DNA of 64,000 nucleotides from Desulforegula conservatrix Mb1Pa. GTDB lineage: Bacteria > Desulfobacterota > Desulfobacteria > Desulfobacterales > Desulforegulaceae. Positions 10,491-19,345 of the stretch are shown piece by piece. Position 1 is the first letter of the stretch. Every line of letters starts with the position of its first letter. A model generated the notes under the pieces. That model ran no database searches and was not told the DNA's origin. It saw only the letters and a program-made list of their open reading frames with translations. Where the stretch lies: assembly GCF_000426225.1 (NCBI RefSeq), contig NZ_AUEY01000001.1, forward strand, positions 62,001 through 126,000. Direction: 5' to 3'. A program made the translations under genes and the position numbers.

Positions 10491-12362
10491 TCAGCAAAGG
10501 GCTTTAAGAAAAGTCTGTAAATTAGTTTTTTTGTTTGTAAGTTCAAATTTTTCACGGAGATTTTTTCTGTGCCACTGGACAGAGCTAGGCGAAAGCCCGA
10601 GTATATCAGCAATTTCCTTGGTATTTCTGCCACTTCGGATCAAGTCCGCTATTCTTATTTCTGTGGGTGTAAGATTTATGTACTTTGAAAAAATTGTATT
10701 TGAAATAGGTGCAACAAGTTCATTAAGATTGCTTTCTATTATGTTCAAATATGCTTTTGCATCGTTATCAAGACGGCATTTTGCAAGATCTGTAATATAA
10801 GGAAAAACAAATTTTTTCAGATTGGACAAAAAGCTTTCCTCAACCGCCCTCCTTTCAATTTCTCGATGATCCAGGGATGCAGTCAAAGCCTGATTAACCT
10901 TTTCAAGATAGCTTGTTTTTTCATCAAGCTCCGCCTCCCTCACTCTCAGGGCATTTATGAGCTGCTTTGTGGAGCTGATATCCCTTATAATTGCAAGAGC
11001 GTAGATACTTTCAGAAATCATTATTTTAGAAATACTTACACCTGCATCAAAAGAAGTCCCTTCTTTTCTTATGAAGCGCCACTCGAATGTAAGAGGTATG
11101 TCCTGATATACGATATTTGTCTTTCTTTCCATCTCGACACTTGATATTTCTCCTCCTGGTTGTATTTCAGGTGAAATATCAAGTGGAGAAAGCCCTATCA
11201 GTTCATCCATTGTGCACCTGAAAAGAAAAAGGGCTTTCTGGTTGCAGTCTTTTATTATTCCATGCTTGATAAGAAGTATTGCGTCATTCGCCGATTCGAA
11301 AAGATGACGGTACCTCTCTTCACTGGCCCGGAGTTCTTGCTCGGCCATTCTGATTTCAGTAACGTCCTGAAGTGTTGTAATTGCGCCTGTTATCTGACCA
11401 TTACCGTCTTTGAGAGGAGACGCGGTATAAAAAAGAGTCTTTCCGCTGCTGCCTATTTCAGGAAAAAAATCCTCGCCCTCATAAGAATCAGGACTCTGGC
11501 CCGTTTTTTTTATTTTTCCGCCATAATAGCCGAAAATATCATCCATTGAAGCATTTCTGAGCAGAAGATCAGCAAGCAAGGGCCTTTTTGAGGAATAGAA
11601 CACTTCTTGATGCCTGTCCGTACCAATGACATCATGACTACAATATCCGGTAAGAAGTTCACATGCCTTATTCCAGTGAGTAACCCTGCTGTCCGCCCCA
11701 ATTACAAATGTGGAAATAGCGTTTGCGTCTATTATCTGGGAGAGTTTGTCAGCCTCTGCCTTGCGCAGATTTATTTCATTCTCGAGTTCCTGATATGTTT
11801 TAAGCATTTCCTCCTTGGCCGAATTCTCTTTAAGGTAAAAAGCTCCCATCTCCCCAATCATTCCGACAAGCAAAAGAAGTCTTTCCCTTAAAATATCCAT
11901 CTGGGCTTCGGATATGACAGGGACTCTATCCAGTGCCCCAAGATATTCCTTGCTTTCAAAGCCCCATTTCTGAGCCTGATCCTTAAAAAAATTGACAACT
12001 GAAGCGTCCGGTTTTTCAAAAAGAATCTGCCCCCTCATAAAATTAGCTATATGTTCGCCATTTATTCTGATCGGGACAATTATGTTCATCAGTCCCAAAG
12101 GGCAAATATTGTTTATATAAGACAAGCCAGAAGCTAATTGAGCGTTTGCCTTTTCATATGCCAGGGAACAAATTTTAAGAGTATCCTGATTTTTCAGATG
12201 GAAAAGGGAACAGATATCCTGATTATCACTCGAAGCATATATTTTCCCATCCAAGTCGATCAAAGCAGATGATATGCCAAGCTGTCTGAAATGAAGATCA
12301 AAGAGCTTCTGCAATCTTTTTAGGTCAATCATTTTTTCCAGCGGAAATGCCATCATGGTCAC
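10491..12362 (-). CDS. PocR-PAS-PAS-LuxR sensory regulator
   Basis: 623 aa. Residues 10-178 match the PocR sensor domain (LQKLFDLHFRQLGISSALIDL ... CSLAYEKA ... NICPLGLMNIIVPI), with Cys51, Cys65 and Cys87. Two PAS domains follow at about 205-340 and 346-466; the second has FEWRFIRKEGTSFDAGVS. A coiled coil leads to a LuxR/GerE helix-turn-helix at 562-618 (LTPTEIRIADLIRSGRNTKEIADILGLSPSSV). There is no receiver or kinase domain, so this is a one-component sensor-regulator. PocR domains are known or predicted to bind hydrocarbon derivatives such as propanediol; the ligand here is unknown. The start could be the GTG at 12362, the ATG pair just inside, or the ATG before IDLKRLQ. Confidence 0.9.
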   Translation of the reverse strand: MTMMAFPLEKMIDLKRLQKLFDLHFRQLGISSALIDLDGKIYASSDNQDICSLFHLKNQDTLKICSLAYEKANAQLASGLSYINNICPLGLMNIIVPIRINGEHIANFMRGQILFEKPDASVVNFFKDQAQKWGFESKEYLGALDRVPVISEAQMDILRERLLLLVGMIGEMGAFYLKENSAKEEMLKTYQELENEINLRKAEADKLSQIIDANAISTFVIGADSRVTHWNKACELLTGYCSHDVIGTDRHQEVFYSSKRPLLADLLLRNASMDDIFGYYGGKIKKTGQSPDSYEGEDFFPEIGSSGKTLFYTASPLKDGNGQITGAITTLQDVTEIRMAEQELRASEERYRHLFESANDAILLIKHGIIKDCNQKALFLFRCTMDELIGLSPLDISPEIQPGGEISSVEMERKTNIVYQDIPLTFEWRFIRKEGTSFDAGVSISKIMISESIYALAIIRDISSTKQLINALRVREAELDEKTSYLEKVNQALTASLDHREIERRAVEESFLSNLKKFVFPYITDLAKCRLDNDAKAYLNIIESNLNELVAPISNTIFSKYINLTPTEIRIADLIRSGRNTKEIADILGLSPSSVQWHRKNLREKFELTNKKTNLQTFLKALC

Positions 12363-12430
12363 TTAAAAAACGAGACAAAATAAAAGGCATGCAGCAAAGG
12401 CATGCCATCGAAACATACAAGAATATCCAC

Positions 12431-12952
12431 TTATTTTGTTCTTGGCGACACAATGATCTTGTCAGCAGTAACCTTGGAATTAGGTATAACGGCAAGCTTC
12501 CCGTCCGCCATCTCGATTATGGTGGTGAAAATCTGAATTTCTTTTACTATGCCCGTTGATCCGGCTGTTTCGATCTCGTCTCCCACCTTAAAGGGCTGAA
12601 AAAGCACGAGAAGAACTCCTGCTGAAAAATTTGAGAGAGAGCCCTGGAGGGCAAGCCCGATGGCGAGGCCGGCAGCGCCGAGAACGGCAACAAAGGACGC
12701 GGTCTGAATCCCGAGCCTGTTAAGAACTGCGATGACTATAAATGCCATCAGGGCTATATAAAGAAGATTTTTTGCAAATGATATAAGAGTCGGCTCTACC
12801 TTTGACTTGATCATAACCTTTTCAGTGATGCTGGTGGCAACTTTTGCCGCCCAGCGGCCAATAAAAAAAATCAGTATGGCAGAAATCAGGTTAAGTCCGT
12901 ATTTTGCAAGATATTCGTAGATGCTCCATAAAAAGCCTGTTGCAGATTCCAT
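12431..12952 (-). CDS. Short MscS-type mechanosensitive channel lacking the C-terminal cage domain
   Basis: 173 aa with an AGGAGAG site before the ATG. It has about three membrane helices, then the pore helix (VAVLGAAGLAIGLALQGSLSNFSAGVLLVLFQPF) and the beta domain (KVGDEIETAGSTGIVKEIQIFTT ... VIPNSKVTADKIIVS). This is the core of small-conductance channels that release solutes on hypo-osmotic shock. E. coli MscS (286 aa) continues for about 110 residues as the alpha/beta cage and barrel; here translation stops at SPRTK and only 68 bp separate the stop from the next start. It could be a natural minimal MscS or a truncated gene. Confidence 0.88.
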   Translation of the reverse strand: MESATGFLWSIYEYLAKYGLNLISAILIFFIGRWAAKVATSITEKVMIKSKVEPTLISFAKNLLYIALMAFIVIAVLNRLGIQTASFVAVLGAAGLAIGLALQGSLSNFSAGVLLVLFQPFKVGDEIETAGSTGIVKEIQIFTTIIEMADGKLAVIPNSKVTADKIIVSPRTK

Positions 12953-13020
12953 TATTCTCTCCTTAGCATTTTAATATAAAGATTATCGTAACGTTGAACA
13001 CACGCCTAATTATATCATCA

Positions 13021-14934
13021 TTATTCGTTTGGGATGAATTTTCTGTTATCCAATATTTTTCTAACTGCCGTTGAAAGAGTCTGCAATGTCATTGGTTTCA
13101 TTATGAAATCTATAATACCAACTGAATTCATTTTCTCAGAAGCGACATTAGGACTATAACCGCTGCATAGAATAATAGGAATATCACCTTTAATTTCTAT
13201 AAGTTTTTCTGATAATTCAAGCCCCGACATCAAAGGCATATTCAGATCAGTAATGACCAGATCAAAATTAGCCGAATGCCTGGAAAAATGCGATAGAGCT
13301 TCAAGGCTGTTGCTAAACCCTTTCACTTTGTATCCCAGTGAGGTTAGTTGCATTTTTACGACATTAACTATCTCCGCCTCGTCATCAATAATCAATATGC
13401 GTTCGTTTCCAGGCAAAGAAGCAAGAATCACTTCCTGGCCGTCAGCTTTTTCCCAATAAGCGGTTGGCAGATAAATCATAAAAGTTGAACCGTGCTTTGG
13501 TTCGCTATACACACGAATTTTCCCATTGTATTGCTTTACGATGCCGTGGACAACGGAAAGGCCCATACCAGTTCCCTGGTCAACAGCTTTAGTAGTAAAA
13601 AAAGGGTCAAAAATTTTTTCAATTACTTCCGGAATAATACCTTGTCCTGTGTCACTCACCGTCAGCCTTACATAGCTTCCTGGAGTTAAGGGATCACCTG
13701 TATCTAAGAATTCTTTGTCTATTAAAATATCTTCAACTTTTACAGAAATTTTTCCCTTATTATTATCAAATGCTTGGTATGAGTTTGTACACAGATTCAT
13801 TATTATTCTATGAAACTCACATTCATCTCCAATAACAAAGGCTGAACTTTCAATTTCTTGTGCAATATCTATGTTTGATGGAATTGATGCACGTAACAAT
13901 TTCACTGCCTCAGATACGACTTTTCCCAGCTGCACCGGTTCCATTTTTCGTTCTGTTTGTCTGCTGAATGTGAGGATTTGCATAGTCAGCTCTTTGGCTC
14001 TCATTCCAGCCTGTAAAATTTTTTTATTATACTCATATTCTTCAGAATTCTTATCCAGGGTTGCCATTGACAACTCGGAATATCCAATCACGGCAGTCAA
14101 AATATTATTAAAATCATGTGCAATTCCACCGGCAAGCGTTCCAATAGCCTCCAATTTATGTTTCTGACTAAGTTCCCTTTCCATTTTTATTCTCTTATTT
14201 TCAGAGATTATTCTATCTTCAATTTCTTTTGAAAGTTGTTCATTTGCCTTTGAAAGTGATAAAGTCCTCTCTCTAACCCGTTGATCCAACTCTAAATTGT
14301 TTTGAATGACTTTATTTTTTTCTTGTTCCAACCTGAAGCGAGAAAAAAAACGATTGCGAGTATTTAACTCCATAGAATAGCCAGCCAGCATGCATAAAAT
14401 ATTGGCTGAAACAAAGAAAAAATTATTATTTATCAGCATGATGCGAGGCGTATCAGCAAAAACAGCGCCAATTTCATAACCTGCAACAATAAGCCATGAG
14501 CAGGCCATAGCCCAAAAAAAACGCATCCTTATGAAAGTATATATGGTTATGAAAATAAGTATTATTCCAGCATAATAGGAGTAGCTCGCAGGCGGATCCG
14601 CAAGAATGACCATAAGCTCTATGCCGAGTCCTCCTATAAGGCACATGATAAAAAGACAGGGCTGATCATAGAATTCAAATTCAGGTCGGAAAGAAAACAA
14701 AAGTACTATGAGTGCAATTGGGCAAACCACTCCGTATCTAATAGCCCAAAATATGATTTTTTGCTCAGGGACAATAATTGCGTCAAGGAATCCAAAAATA
14801 GCGTAGAAAAATAGTGCAATAAGAATAGCGGTTCGTACTCGAATTAAAGATTCTCTAAAATTCGATTTTATAAATTCGGGCTCAAGGTATTCCCACTCTC
14901 CCGAAAATGACAGCGTAAAAAAATTGTAGGTCAT
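13021..14934 (-). CDS. Membrane hybrid histidine kinase with one C-terminal receiver
   Basis: About 637 aa from the ATG at 14934 (GGGGA upstream). Residues 30-195 contain about six hydrophobic helices with no family I can name; a coiled coil runs 205-255. The phospho-acceptor is near His274 (GTLAGGIAHDFNNILTAVIGY, the HDFNN subtype). HATPase_c shows the N-box NLCTNSYQAF, DTGQGI and GTGMGLSVVHGI. The receiver covers about 512-630 with Asp564 (VITDLNMPLMSG) and Lys614. No partner output gene is adjacent. The membrane sensor and histidine kinase subtype differ from the other hybrid kinase, so the two are not recent duplicates. Confidence 0.9.
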   Translation of the reverse strand: MTYNFFTLSFSGEWEYLEPEFIKSNFRESLIRVRTAILIALFFYAIFGFLDAIIVPEQKIIFWAIRYGVVCPIALIVLLFSFRPEFEFYDQPCLFIMCLIGGLGIELMVILADPPASYSYYAGIILIFITIYTFIRMRFFWAMACSWLIVAGYEIGAVFADTPRIMLINNNFFFVSANILCMLAGYSMELNTRNRFFSRFRLEQEKNKVIQNNLELDQRVRERTLSLSKANEQLSKEIEDRIISENKRIKMERELSQKHKLEAIGTLAGGIAHDFNNILTAVIGYSELSMATLDKNSEEYEYNKKILQAGMRAKELTMQILTFSRQTERKMEPVQLGKVVSEAVKLLRASIPSNIDIAQEIESSAFVIGDECEFHRIIMNLCTNSYQAFDNNKGKISVKVEDILIDKEFLDTGDPLTPGSYVRLTVSDTGQGIIPEVIEKIFDPFFTTKAVDQGTGMGLSVVHGIVKQYNGKIRVYSEPKHGSTFMIYLPTAYWEKADGQEVILASLPGNERILIIDDEAEIVNVVKMQLTSLGYKVKGFSNSLEALSHFSRHSANFDLVITDLNMPLMSGLELSEKLIEIKGDIPIILCSGYSPNVASEKMNSVGIIDFIMKPMTLQTLSTAVRKILDNRKFIPNE

Positions 14935-15157
14935 CAATTCATTCCCCGGTTCTTTTGATTTTATCCGGTGCGAACCTAATATATAGGCGAAGCCATCGAA
15001 TTACTGGTCCGAAACATTTTTAGCTGTTATATTTTGCTGACCTTGCAGTTAAGATATAATTAATAATGAATAGTCTAATATAAATACCATGTCTGCTGCT
15101 AATTAACTTGTTAAAAAAAGAGGGTTAATTGTGAAGGACTATCAAAAAGACAAAATA

Positions 15158-15200
15158 AGGCGTCATCGTCATGCCGGACTTGATATGGTATCCGAGTTAA
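15158..15200. repeat. Fragment of the dispersed repeat
   Basis: GTCATGCCGGACTTGAT, the same module seen in the full copies, occurs here without terminal repeats and overlaps the last codons of the broken acetyltransferase. The match is short, so the call is tentative. Confidence 0.4.
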
Positions 15201-15704
15201 TCTGCCTTGTTAGAGCATTTTTTGCATCCATACAGTATCAAATATCTGACCATTTTTTTCCCAACCTTCTTAAATATCCCGCATTCGATAAAGCCATTAT
15301 TCTTGTGAAAACTTATGCTGCCAGTATTTAGAGATGATATGTTTGCCAATATGGTTGTAATCCCTTTTTTACGTCCTTCCTTTTCGATGAAATCAAGCAG
15401 TTTTTTTCCAAGTCCTTTACCAGTGTGGTCGCTGTTGATAAAATAGGTTATTTCGGCTGTATGTGAAAATGCGGGCATTGGATTAAATGTCCGAAGCATT
15501 CCGAACCCAAGCAGTAGTTCTCCATTTTGGTGTTTTGGCGGTAACTGTCGGTAAATCTTTAGACATTTGCAAGAACATATCAAATGCCTGATACGGCAGT
15601 TTGTATTCCGGATATGCAGCAAATGAATTCTCAACATAATAGTTGAATATATCAATTATTTGTTTTCGATCTTCAGTTACTATTGGGCTGATTGAATACT
15701 CCAT
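15197..15704 (-). pseudogene. GNAT N-acetyltransferase (phosphinothricin acetyltransferase-like), frameshifted
   Basis: The start ATG at 15704 (AAGGAT upstream) gives MEYSISPIVTEDRKQIIDIFNYYVENS and runs to about 15540, where the family match moves to the +1 frame: KHQNGELLLGFGMLRTF ... TAEITYFINSDHTGKGLGKKLLDFIEKEGRKKG, then SFHKNNGFIECGIFKKVGKK to a stop at 15197. The second part holds the acetyl-CoA loop (GKGLGKKLL). The two frames join around GTTACCGCCAAAACACC by a single-base change. The C-terminus runs into repeat-derived sequence. It is either a decayed gene or a sequencing indel. The intact protein would be about 165 aa and acetylate a small amine or amino-acid analogue. Confidence 0.8.
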
Positions 15705-15785
15705 TTTTTTATATCCTTGATCTATCACAAATCTAATCGGCAGGTTTTTAGCCTTCCGGTTGAGCGCCGGGTTATTTGCATAATG

Positions 15786-15940
15786 TTGACAAGGTCGCAA
15801 AAAGTCCGATTACCGTCATTCCGGCGTGGCCTATCCCGGTCAAAACAGGGAGCCGGAATCAGAAGTGTCTGAATATACAAAAACGCAGGATCAAATCCGG
15901 CATGACGCAGTTGCCTTTTTTGTTTTTGCGAGTCCAACAA
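15786..15940. repeat. Dispersed MITE-like repeat, copy 3
   Basis: 155 bp from TTGACAAGGTCGCAAAAAG to TTTTTGCGAGTCCAACAA. It has the same two internal modules as copy 1, but with the TTGACAAGG-type and GATGGACTCG-type ends exchanged relative to copy 1. It lies directly upstream of the broken acetyltransferase and downstream of the osmC gene. Confidence 0.75.
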
Positions 15941-15970
15941 TGTTGCAACTACAACACCTTCTGAAAACTG

Positions 15971-16528
15971 TTACTCCTTTAATTCATAGGTAACAGGAGT
16001 CGTATTCAGAATATTGTCACACATGGGACACCGGGAACTGATTTCCTGAAGAAATTTTTTCTTATCTTCGATTGACATGTCGGAATCAATCTTTGCAATG
16101 ATCTTAAATCCTGTAAATCCGGCTCTTTTTTCCTGACTCATTCCCAGAGCCTTTTCAAAAGACAGTTCGCTTTCGACGACGGCCTCAATAGACCGCAGAT
16201 TCATATTTCTCTGCATAGCAATTAAGCGCCCAGTTGAAACGAAACAACTCCCCAGAGCAAATGCCAAAGTTTCAGGCGGAGTTGGAGCAGTATTGCCCCC
16301 TCCGAATTCCTTAGGCTGATCGATATGAATGACGTGATCACGGACTTTGCCCTCAACTATCCGGTTTTTCACTTCTTTTACCTCTACTTTGACTTTGTAT
16401 ATCGTATCGGTCTTTTTGCCATCGTTCTCTTTATCTGTCTCGCCAAAGGCTGAACTGATTGTCAAAAAGAGACTCGCTGAGAGAATGACAGTTAAAAGGC
16501 CTGCATGTTTCATCTTCATAATTTTCAC
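15971..16528 (-). CDS. Exported OsmC/Ohr-family protein
   Basis: About 185 aa. GGGAG sits 5 nt before a GTG at 16528; an ATG at 16516 is an alternative. An N-terminal signal (AGLLTVILSASLFLTISSAFG) ends near AFG-ET. The rest is an OsmC fold: IHIDQPKEFGGGNTAPTPPETLAFALGSC, the first conserved Cys (GSCFVST), and the second in SRCPMCDNI, the pair that reduces hydroperoxides in OsmC/Ohr. Family members are normally cytoplasmic; a secretory signal implies a periplasmic place of action. It is 286 bp downstream of... the ars operon reads toward it from arsM, but the gap and its own putative control sites suggest a separate unit. Confidence 0.85.
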   Translation of the reverse strand: MKIMKMKHAGLLTVILSASLFLTISSAFGETDKENDGKKTDTIYKVKVEVKEVKNRIVEGKVRDHVIHIDQPKEFGGGNTAPTPPETLAFALGSCFVSTGRLIAMQRNMNLRSIEAVVESELSFEKALGMSQEKRAGFTGFKIIAKIDSDMSIEDKKKFLQEISSRCPMCDNILNTTPVTYELKE

Positions 16529-16567
16529 CAATTCTCCCTTTTCTTAAGCACAAACGATTCATTCATC

Positions 16568-16625
16568 AAAGGTTCCATGCTGCATAAATACTCACAGCTT
16601 GCTGTTATCATGGAGAACCTTTTTT
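16568..16625 (+). terminator. Hairpin upstream of the osmC gene, T-tract on the plus strand
   Basis: AAAGGTTCCATG (16568-16579) pairs with CATGGAGAACCTTT (16609 onward, one bulge) and is followed by TTTTTTAATT on the plus strand. The loop contains a nested ACAGC-TT-GCTGT hairpin. No plus-strand gene precedes it, so it may instead be a structured leader of the divergent minus-strand osmC transcript. Confidence 0.4.
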
Positions 16626-16668
16626 AATTAAAAAGCATACAAACTTTTTTGGAAAAGCAAAAGGAATA

Positions 16669-16682
16669 TTGATCTGGATCAG
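16669..16682. promoter_or_regulatory. FNR/CRP-family-like box
   Basis: TTGATCTGGATCAG is one base from a perfect TTGAT-N4-ATCAA dyad, the consensus of FNR/Dnr-type regulators. It lies about 140 bp upstream of the exported OsmC gene and 33 bp... after the arsM-side gap begins, in a region with no gene. The binding protein is not identified. Confidence 0.35.
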
Positions 16683-16817
16683 GCAGGACGCCCATGACAG
16701 ACAAAAACTGAACTTATAAATTCCTATTCAGTTGCCAAGTCAAGCGGCCTTATGAAATTTTGAATCGCTCAAAGCGGTAAAAATTGGGATCATCTAAAGG
16801 TGATTAATCAAACAGCC

Positions 16818-17615
16818 CTATTGGCGCAATGGTTTTATTGCATTGATAATTGCAGATAACACATAATCATTAATATTGTTGCCTGGCGCCCATTCTCTAA
16901 TAAATTTCCTGCTTTCATCCTTTGGAATAATTTTGATTTCTTTAAAACCTGAATTTTGAAGCATTTTTTTGATTTCAGGTATAGGGGAAGCGCCTGCAAT
17001 GCAACCAGTATAAAGAGCAATATTATGTTTTGTAGTTTCAGGAAATTCGGCAATTGCAACAATATCAGAAATAGCGATTCGGCCACCCGGCTTAAGCACC
17101 CGAAAAGTTTCATTAAAGACTTCTTGCTTGTCAGGGGAAAGATTTATAACACAGTTCGAGATGACAACATCGACCGAGTTATTATCAACAGGTAATTTCT
17201 CGATTTCACCAAAACGGAAGTCAACGTTTCCAAAACCTCCTTTTAATGCGTTTGCCCTGGCTTTGGAAATCATTTCAGGAGTCATGTCAACGCCAATCAC
17301 ATGGCCATTTCTGCCGACTTTTTCTGCCGCAATAAAACAGTCAAAACCTGCTCCGCTCCCAAGATCAAGAACTGTTTCTCCTGCCGTTAAAGAAGCAAAC
17401 GCATGAGGGTTTCCACACCCAAGACCGAGATTGGCACCTTCAGGAACAGACTTCATTTCAGCGTCCGAATACCCCATTCGCCCTGACATGTCAGGAGTTG
17501 GCGTTATGCAGCAGCCACCACCGCATCCACATCCTGACACAACTTCTCCATATTGATCTTTTACTGCTTGCCTGATTGCATCTCCATCCAGCCTGTCAAC
17601 ATTTTTTCTATCCAT
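16818..17615 (-). CDS. arsM: Arsenite S-adenosylmethionine methyltransferase
   Basis: 265 aa. The start is the ATG at 17615 that overlaps the acr3 stop (TAATG); a frame to 17636 has no ribosome site. The SAM-binding motif VLDLGSGAGFDCFIAAEKVG is at 82-101. The three As(III)-binding cysteines of ArsM are present at Cys67 (GLGCGNPHAF), Cys155 (VISNCVINL) and Cys205 (LYTGCIAGAS). An extra N-terminal cluster GCGCGGGCC (28-36) is common in bacterial ArsM. The enzyme methylates arsenite stepwise to methyl- and dimethylarsenicals using thiols in the cytoplasm. It is the last gene of the ars operon. Confidence 0.95.
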   Translation of the reverse strand: MDRKNVDRLDGDAIRQAVKDQYGEVVSGCGCGGGCCITPTPDMSGRMGYSDAEMKSVPEGANLGLGCGNPHAFASLTAGETVLDLGSGAGFDCFIAAEKVGRNGHVIGVDMTPEMISKARANALKGGFGNVDFRFGEIEKLPVDNNSVDVVISNCVINLSPDKQEVFNETFRVLKPGGRIAISDIVAIAEFPETTKHNIALYTGCIAGASPIPEIKKMLQNSGFKEIKIIPKDESRKFIREWAPGNNINDYVLSAIINAIKPLRQ

Positions 17616-18673
17616 TAGTTCTGGCCTTTGACCCATTCAAATTTATTTTTAAAATACAGGGCCACGTTAACAAGCCCTATAAGAACAGGAACCTCTACAA
17701 GCGGCCCTATTACTGCTGCAAAAGCCTGTCCGGAGTTCACTCCGAAAACAGCCACGGCCACAGCTATTGCAAGCTCAAAATTATTGGATGCGGCGGTAAA
17801 GCTTAAGGTCGCAGCCTGGCCATAATTTGCCCCTACTTTTTTGGACATAAAGAATGAAATAAGAAACATGACCACAAAATAAATGCACAGAGGAATCGCG
17901 ATTCTCACGACATCCAAGGGAAGCTGGACAATGTACTCACCTTTTAGTGAAAACATCACAAGAATCGTAAAAAGCAGGGCTATGAGGGTGACAGGGCTGA
18001 TTTTGGGTATGAATCTATGCTCGTACCATTCCTTGCCTTTAAGCTTTATGCCGACAAATCTTGAAATTATGCCTGCGATAAATGGAATGCCAAGATAGAT
18101 AAAAACGCTTTCAGCTATCTGTCCCATGGAAATATTCACAACAGCGCCGGAAAGCCCCATCAATTTCGGCAGAAAAGTAATAAAAAACCATGCGTACACA
18201 GAAAAAAACAGAACCTGAAAAATGGAATTGAATGCCACGAGTCCTGCGCAGTATTCGTTATCTCCGCCCGCAAGCTCGTTCCAGACAATGACCATGGCTA
18301 TGCATCTTGCAAGACCTATGAGAATAAGTCCCACCATGTATTCATGATGTCCTGAAAGAAAAGCTATGGACAGAAGGAACATCAGCACAGGCCCTACTAT
18401 CCAGTTCTGAACGAGGGAAAGGGCAAGAACCCTGAAATTCCTGAAAACGCTTCCAAGTTCTTCATATTTTACCTTGGCAAGGGGCGGATACATCATAAGA
18501 ATCAGGCCAATAGCAATTGGGATATTGGTTGTCCCTGCCTGGAAGAAATTTATGAAGTTCTTTACATTAGGGTAAACCCATCCGCCAAGAACTCCTGCAA
18601 GCATGGCGAGAAAGATCCAGAGAGTTAGATAGCGGTCAAGGAAAGATAATTTTTTTATAATAGTCGTTTCCAT
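17615..18673 (-). CDS. acr3: ACR3-family arsenite efflux permease
   Basis: 352 aa, ATG with GGAGG 4 nt upstream. About ten membrane helices. The family's essential cysteine lies in [17 protein letters not shown] (Cys124, followed by Glu133); the late [17 protein letters not shown] helix carries the second conserved Asn/Glu region. ACR3 exports As(OH)3 using the proton motive force, without an ATPase subunit, and no arsA is present here. Translation is coupled to arsM. A TIR-bounded element separates it from arsC. Confidence 0.95.
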   Translation of the reverse strand: METTIIKKLSFLDRYLTLWIFLAMLAGVLGGWVYPNVKNFINFFQAGTTNIPIAIGLILMMYPPLAKVKYEELGSVFRNFRVLALSLVQNWIVGPVLMFLLSIAFLSGHHEYMVGLILIGLARCIAMVIVWNELAGGDNEYCAGLVAFNSIFQVLFFSVYAWFFITFLPKLMGLSGAVVNISMGQIAESVFIYLGIPFIAGIISRFVGIKLKGKEWYEHRFIPKISPVTLIALLFTILVMFSLKGEYIVQLPLDVVRIAIPLCIYFVVMFLISFFMSKKVGANYGQAATLSFTAASNNFELAIAVAVAVFGVNSGQAFAAVIGPLVEVPVLIGLVNVALYFKNKFEWVKGQN

Positions 18674-18687
18674 ACAGCCTCCATAAG

Positions 18688-18829
18688 GCCACCTCTAAAA
18701 ATTGCCTTTTCGCGCGTTAGCTGCGTCAGCGTCGTACTCGAAGCCTCATTTATACCGCATAAACTCTGGTTCTCCGTGCGACACGTCCTTGCTACCACAT
18801 CAAAAATTCTAATTTTTAGAGACACCCAT
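18688..18829. repeat. TIR-bounded non-coding element inserted between arsC and acr3
   Basis: The inner ends are CTCTAAAAATT (18693-18703) and its exact reverse complement AATTTTTAGAG (18811-18821), enclosing about 107 bp with no open frame. The interior includes TTCGCGCGTTAGCTGCGTC and GGTTCTCCGTGCGACACG. It fills essentially the whole arsC-acr3 gap. It is unrelated to the GATGGACTCGC repeat family. Only one copy is in this window, so calling it a repeat rests on its structure. Confidence 0.55.
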
Positions 18830-18834
18830 AAATC

Positions 18835-19278
18835 TTAAAGATTTATCAGTACTTCAGGTAACGTTTCAACAAACGCCCTGATTTCATCCCTTACCCTTCT
18901 GTAGCAGTTCAGTTTTTCTTCTTCACCCTCAACTGCCTTTGCAAGCGCTGGAGGATCGTCAAAACCCACATGAACAACCTTTGCTTTTCCAGGAAAAAAA
19001 GGGCAGTTTTCATTTGCATGACCGCAGACTGTGACCACATAATCAAACTGAATATGAAGAAGGTCATTAACATTTTCTGACTTGTGGCCGGATATATCAA
19101 CGCCAGCTTCTGCCATGACCTTAACTGCATTGGGATTAAGACCGTGGGTTTCTATTCCTGCTGAATAAGATTCGACAACATCACCTTTAAGATGCTTTGC
19201 CCATCCTTCTGCCATCTGGCTTCTGCAAGAATTTCCTGTACACAGAAAAAGGATTTTCTTTTTTTTATTGTCAGTCAT
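18835..19278 (-). CDS. arsC: Thioredoxin-coupled arsenate reductase
   Basis: 147 aa, AAGGTG before the ATG. The low-molecular-weight phosphatase P-loop CTGNSCR holds nucleophilic Cys13 and Cys18; the redox pair Cys85 and Cys92 ([14 protein letters not shown]) is that of the Staphylococcus-type ArsC that is recycled by thioredoxin. It reduces As(V) to As(III), the substrate of the adjacent Acr3 and ArsM. The substrate and coupling are inferred from family residues and position. Confidence 0.95.
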   Translation of the reverse strand: MTDNKKKKILFLCTGNSCRSQMAEGWAKHLKGDVVESYSAGIETHGLNPNAVKVMAEAGVDISGHKSENVNDLLHIQFDYVVTVCGHANENCPFFPGKAKVVHVGFDDPPALAKAVEGEEEKLNCYRRVRDEIRAFVETLPEVLINL

Positions 19279-19345
19279 TTATGAGCACCTTTATTTTTGG
19301 ATATTTTATAATTTCGCTCACCAACTGGCGAACATCAGGAAGACA

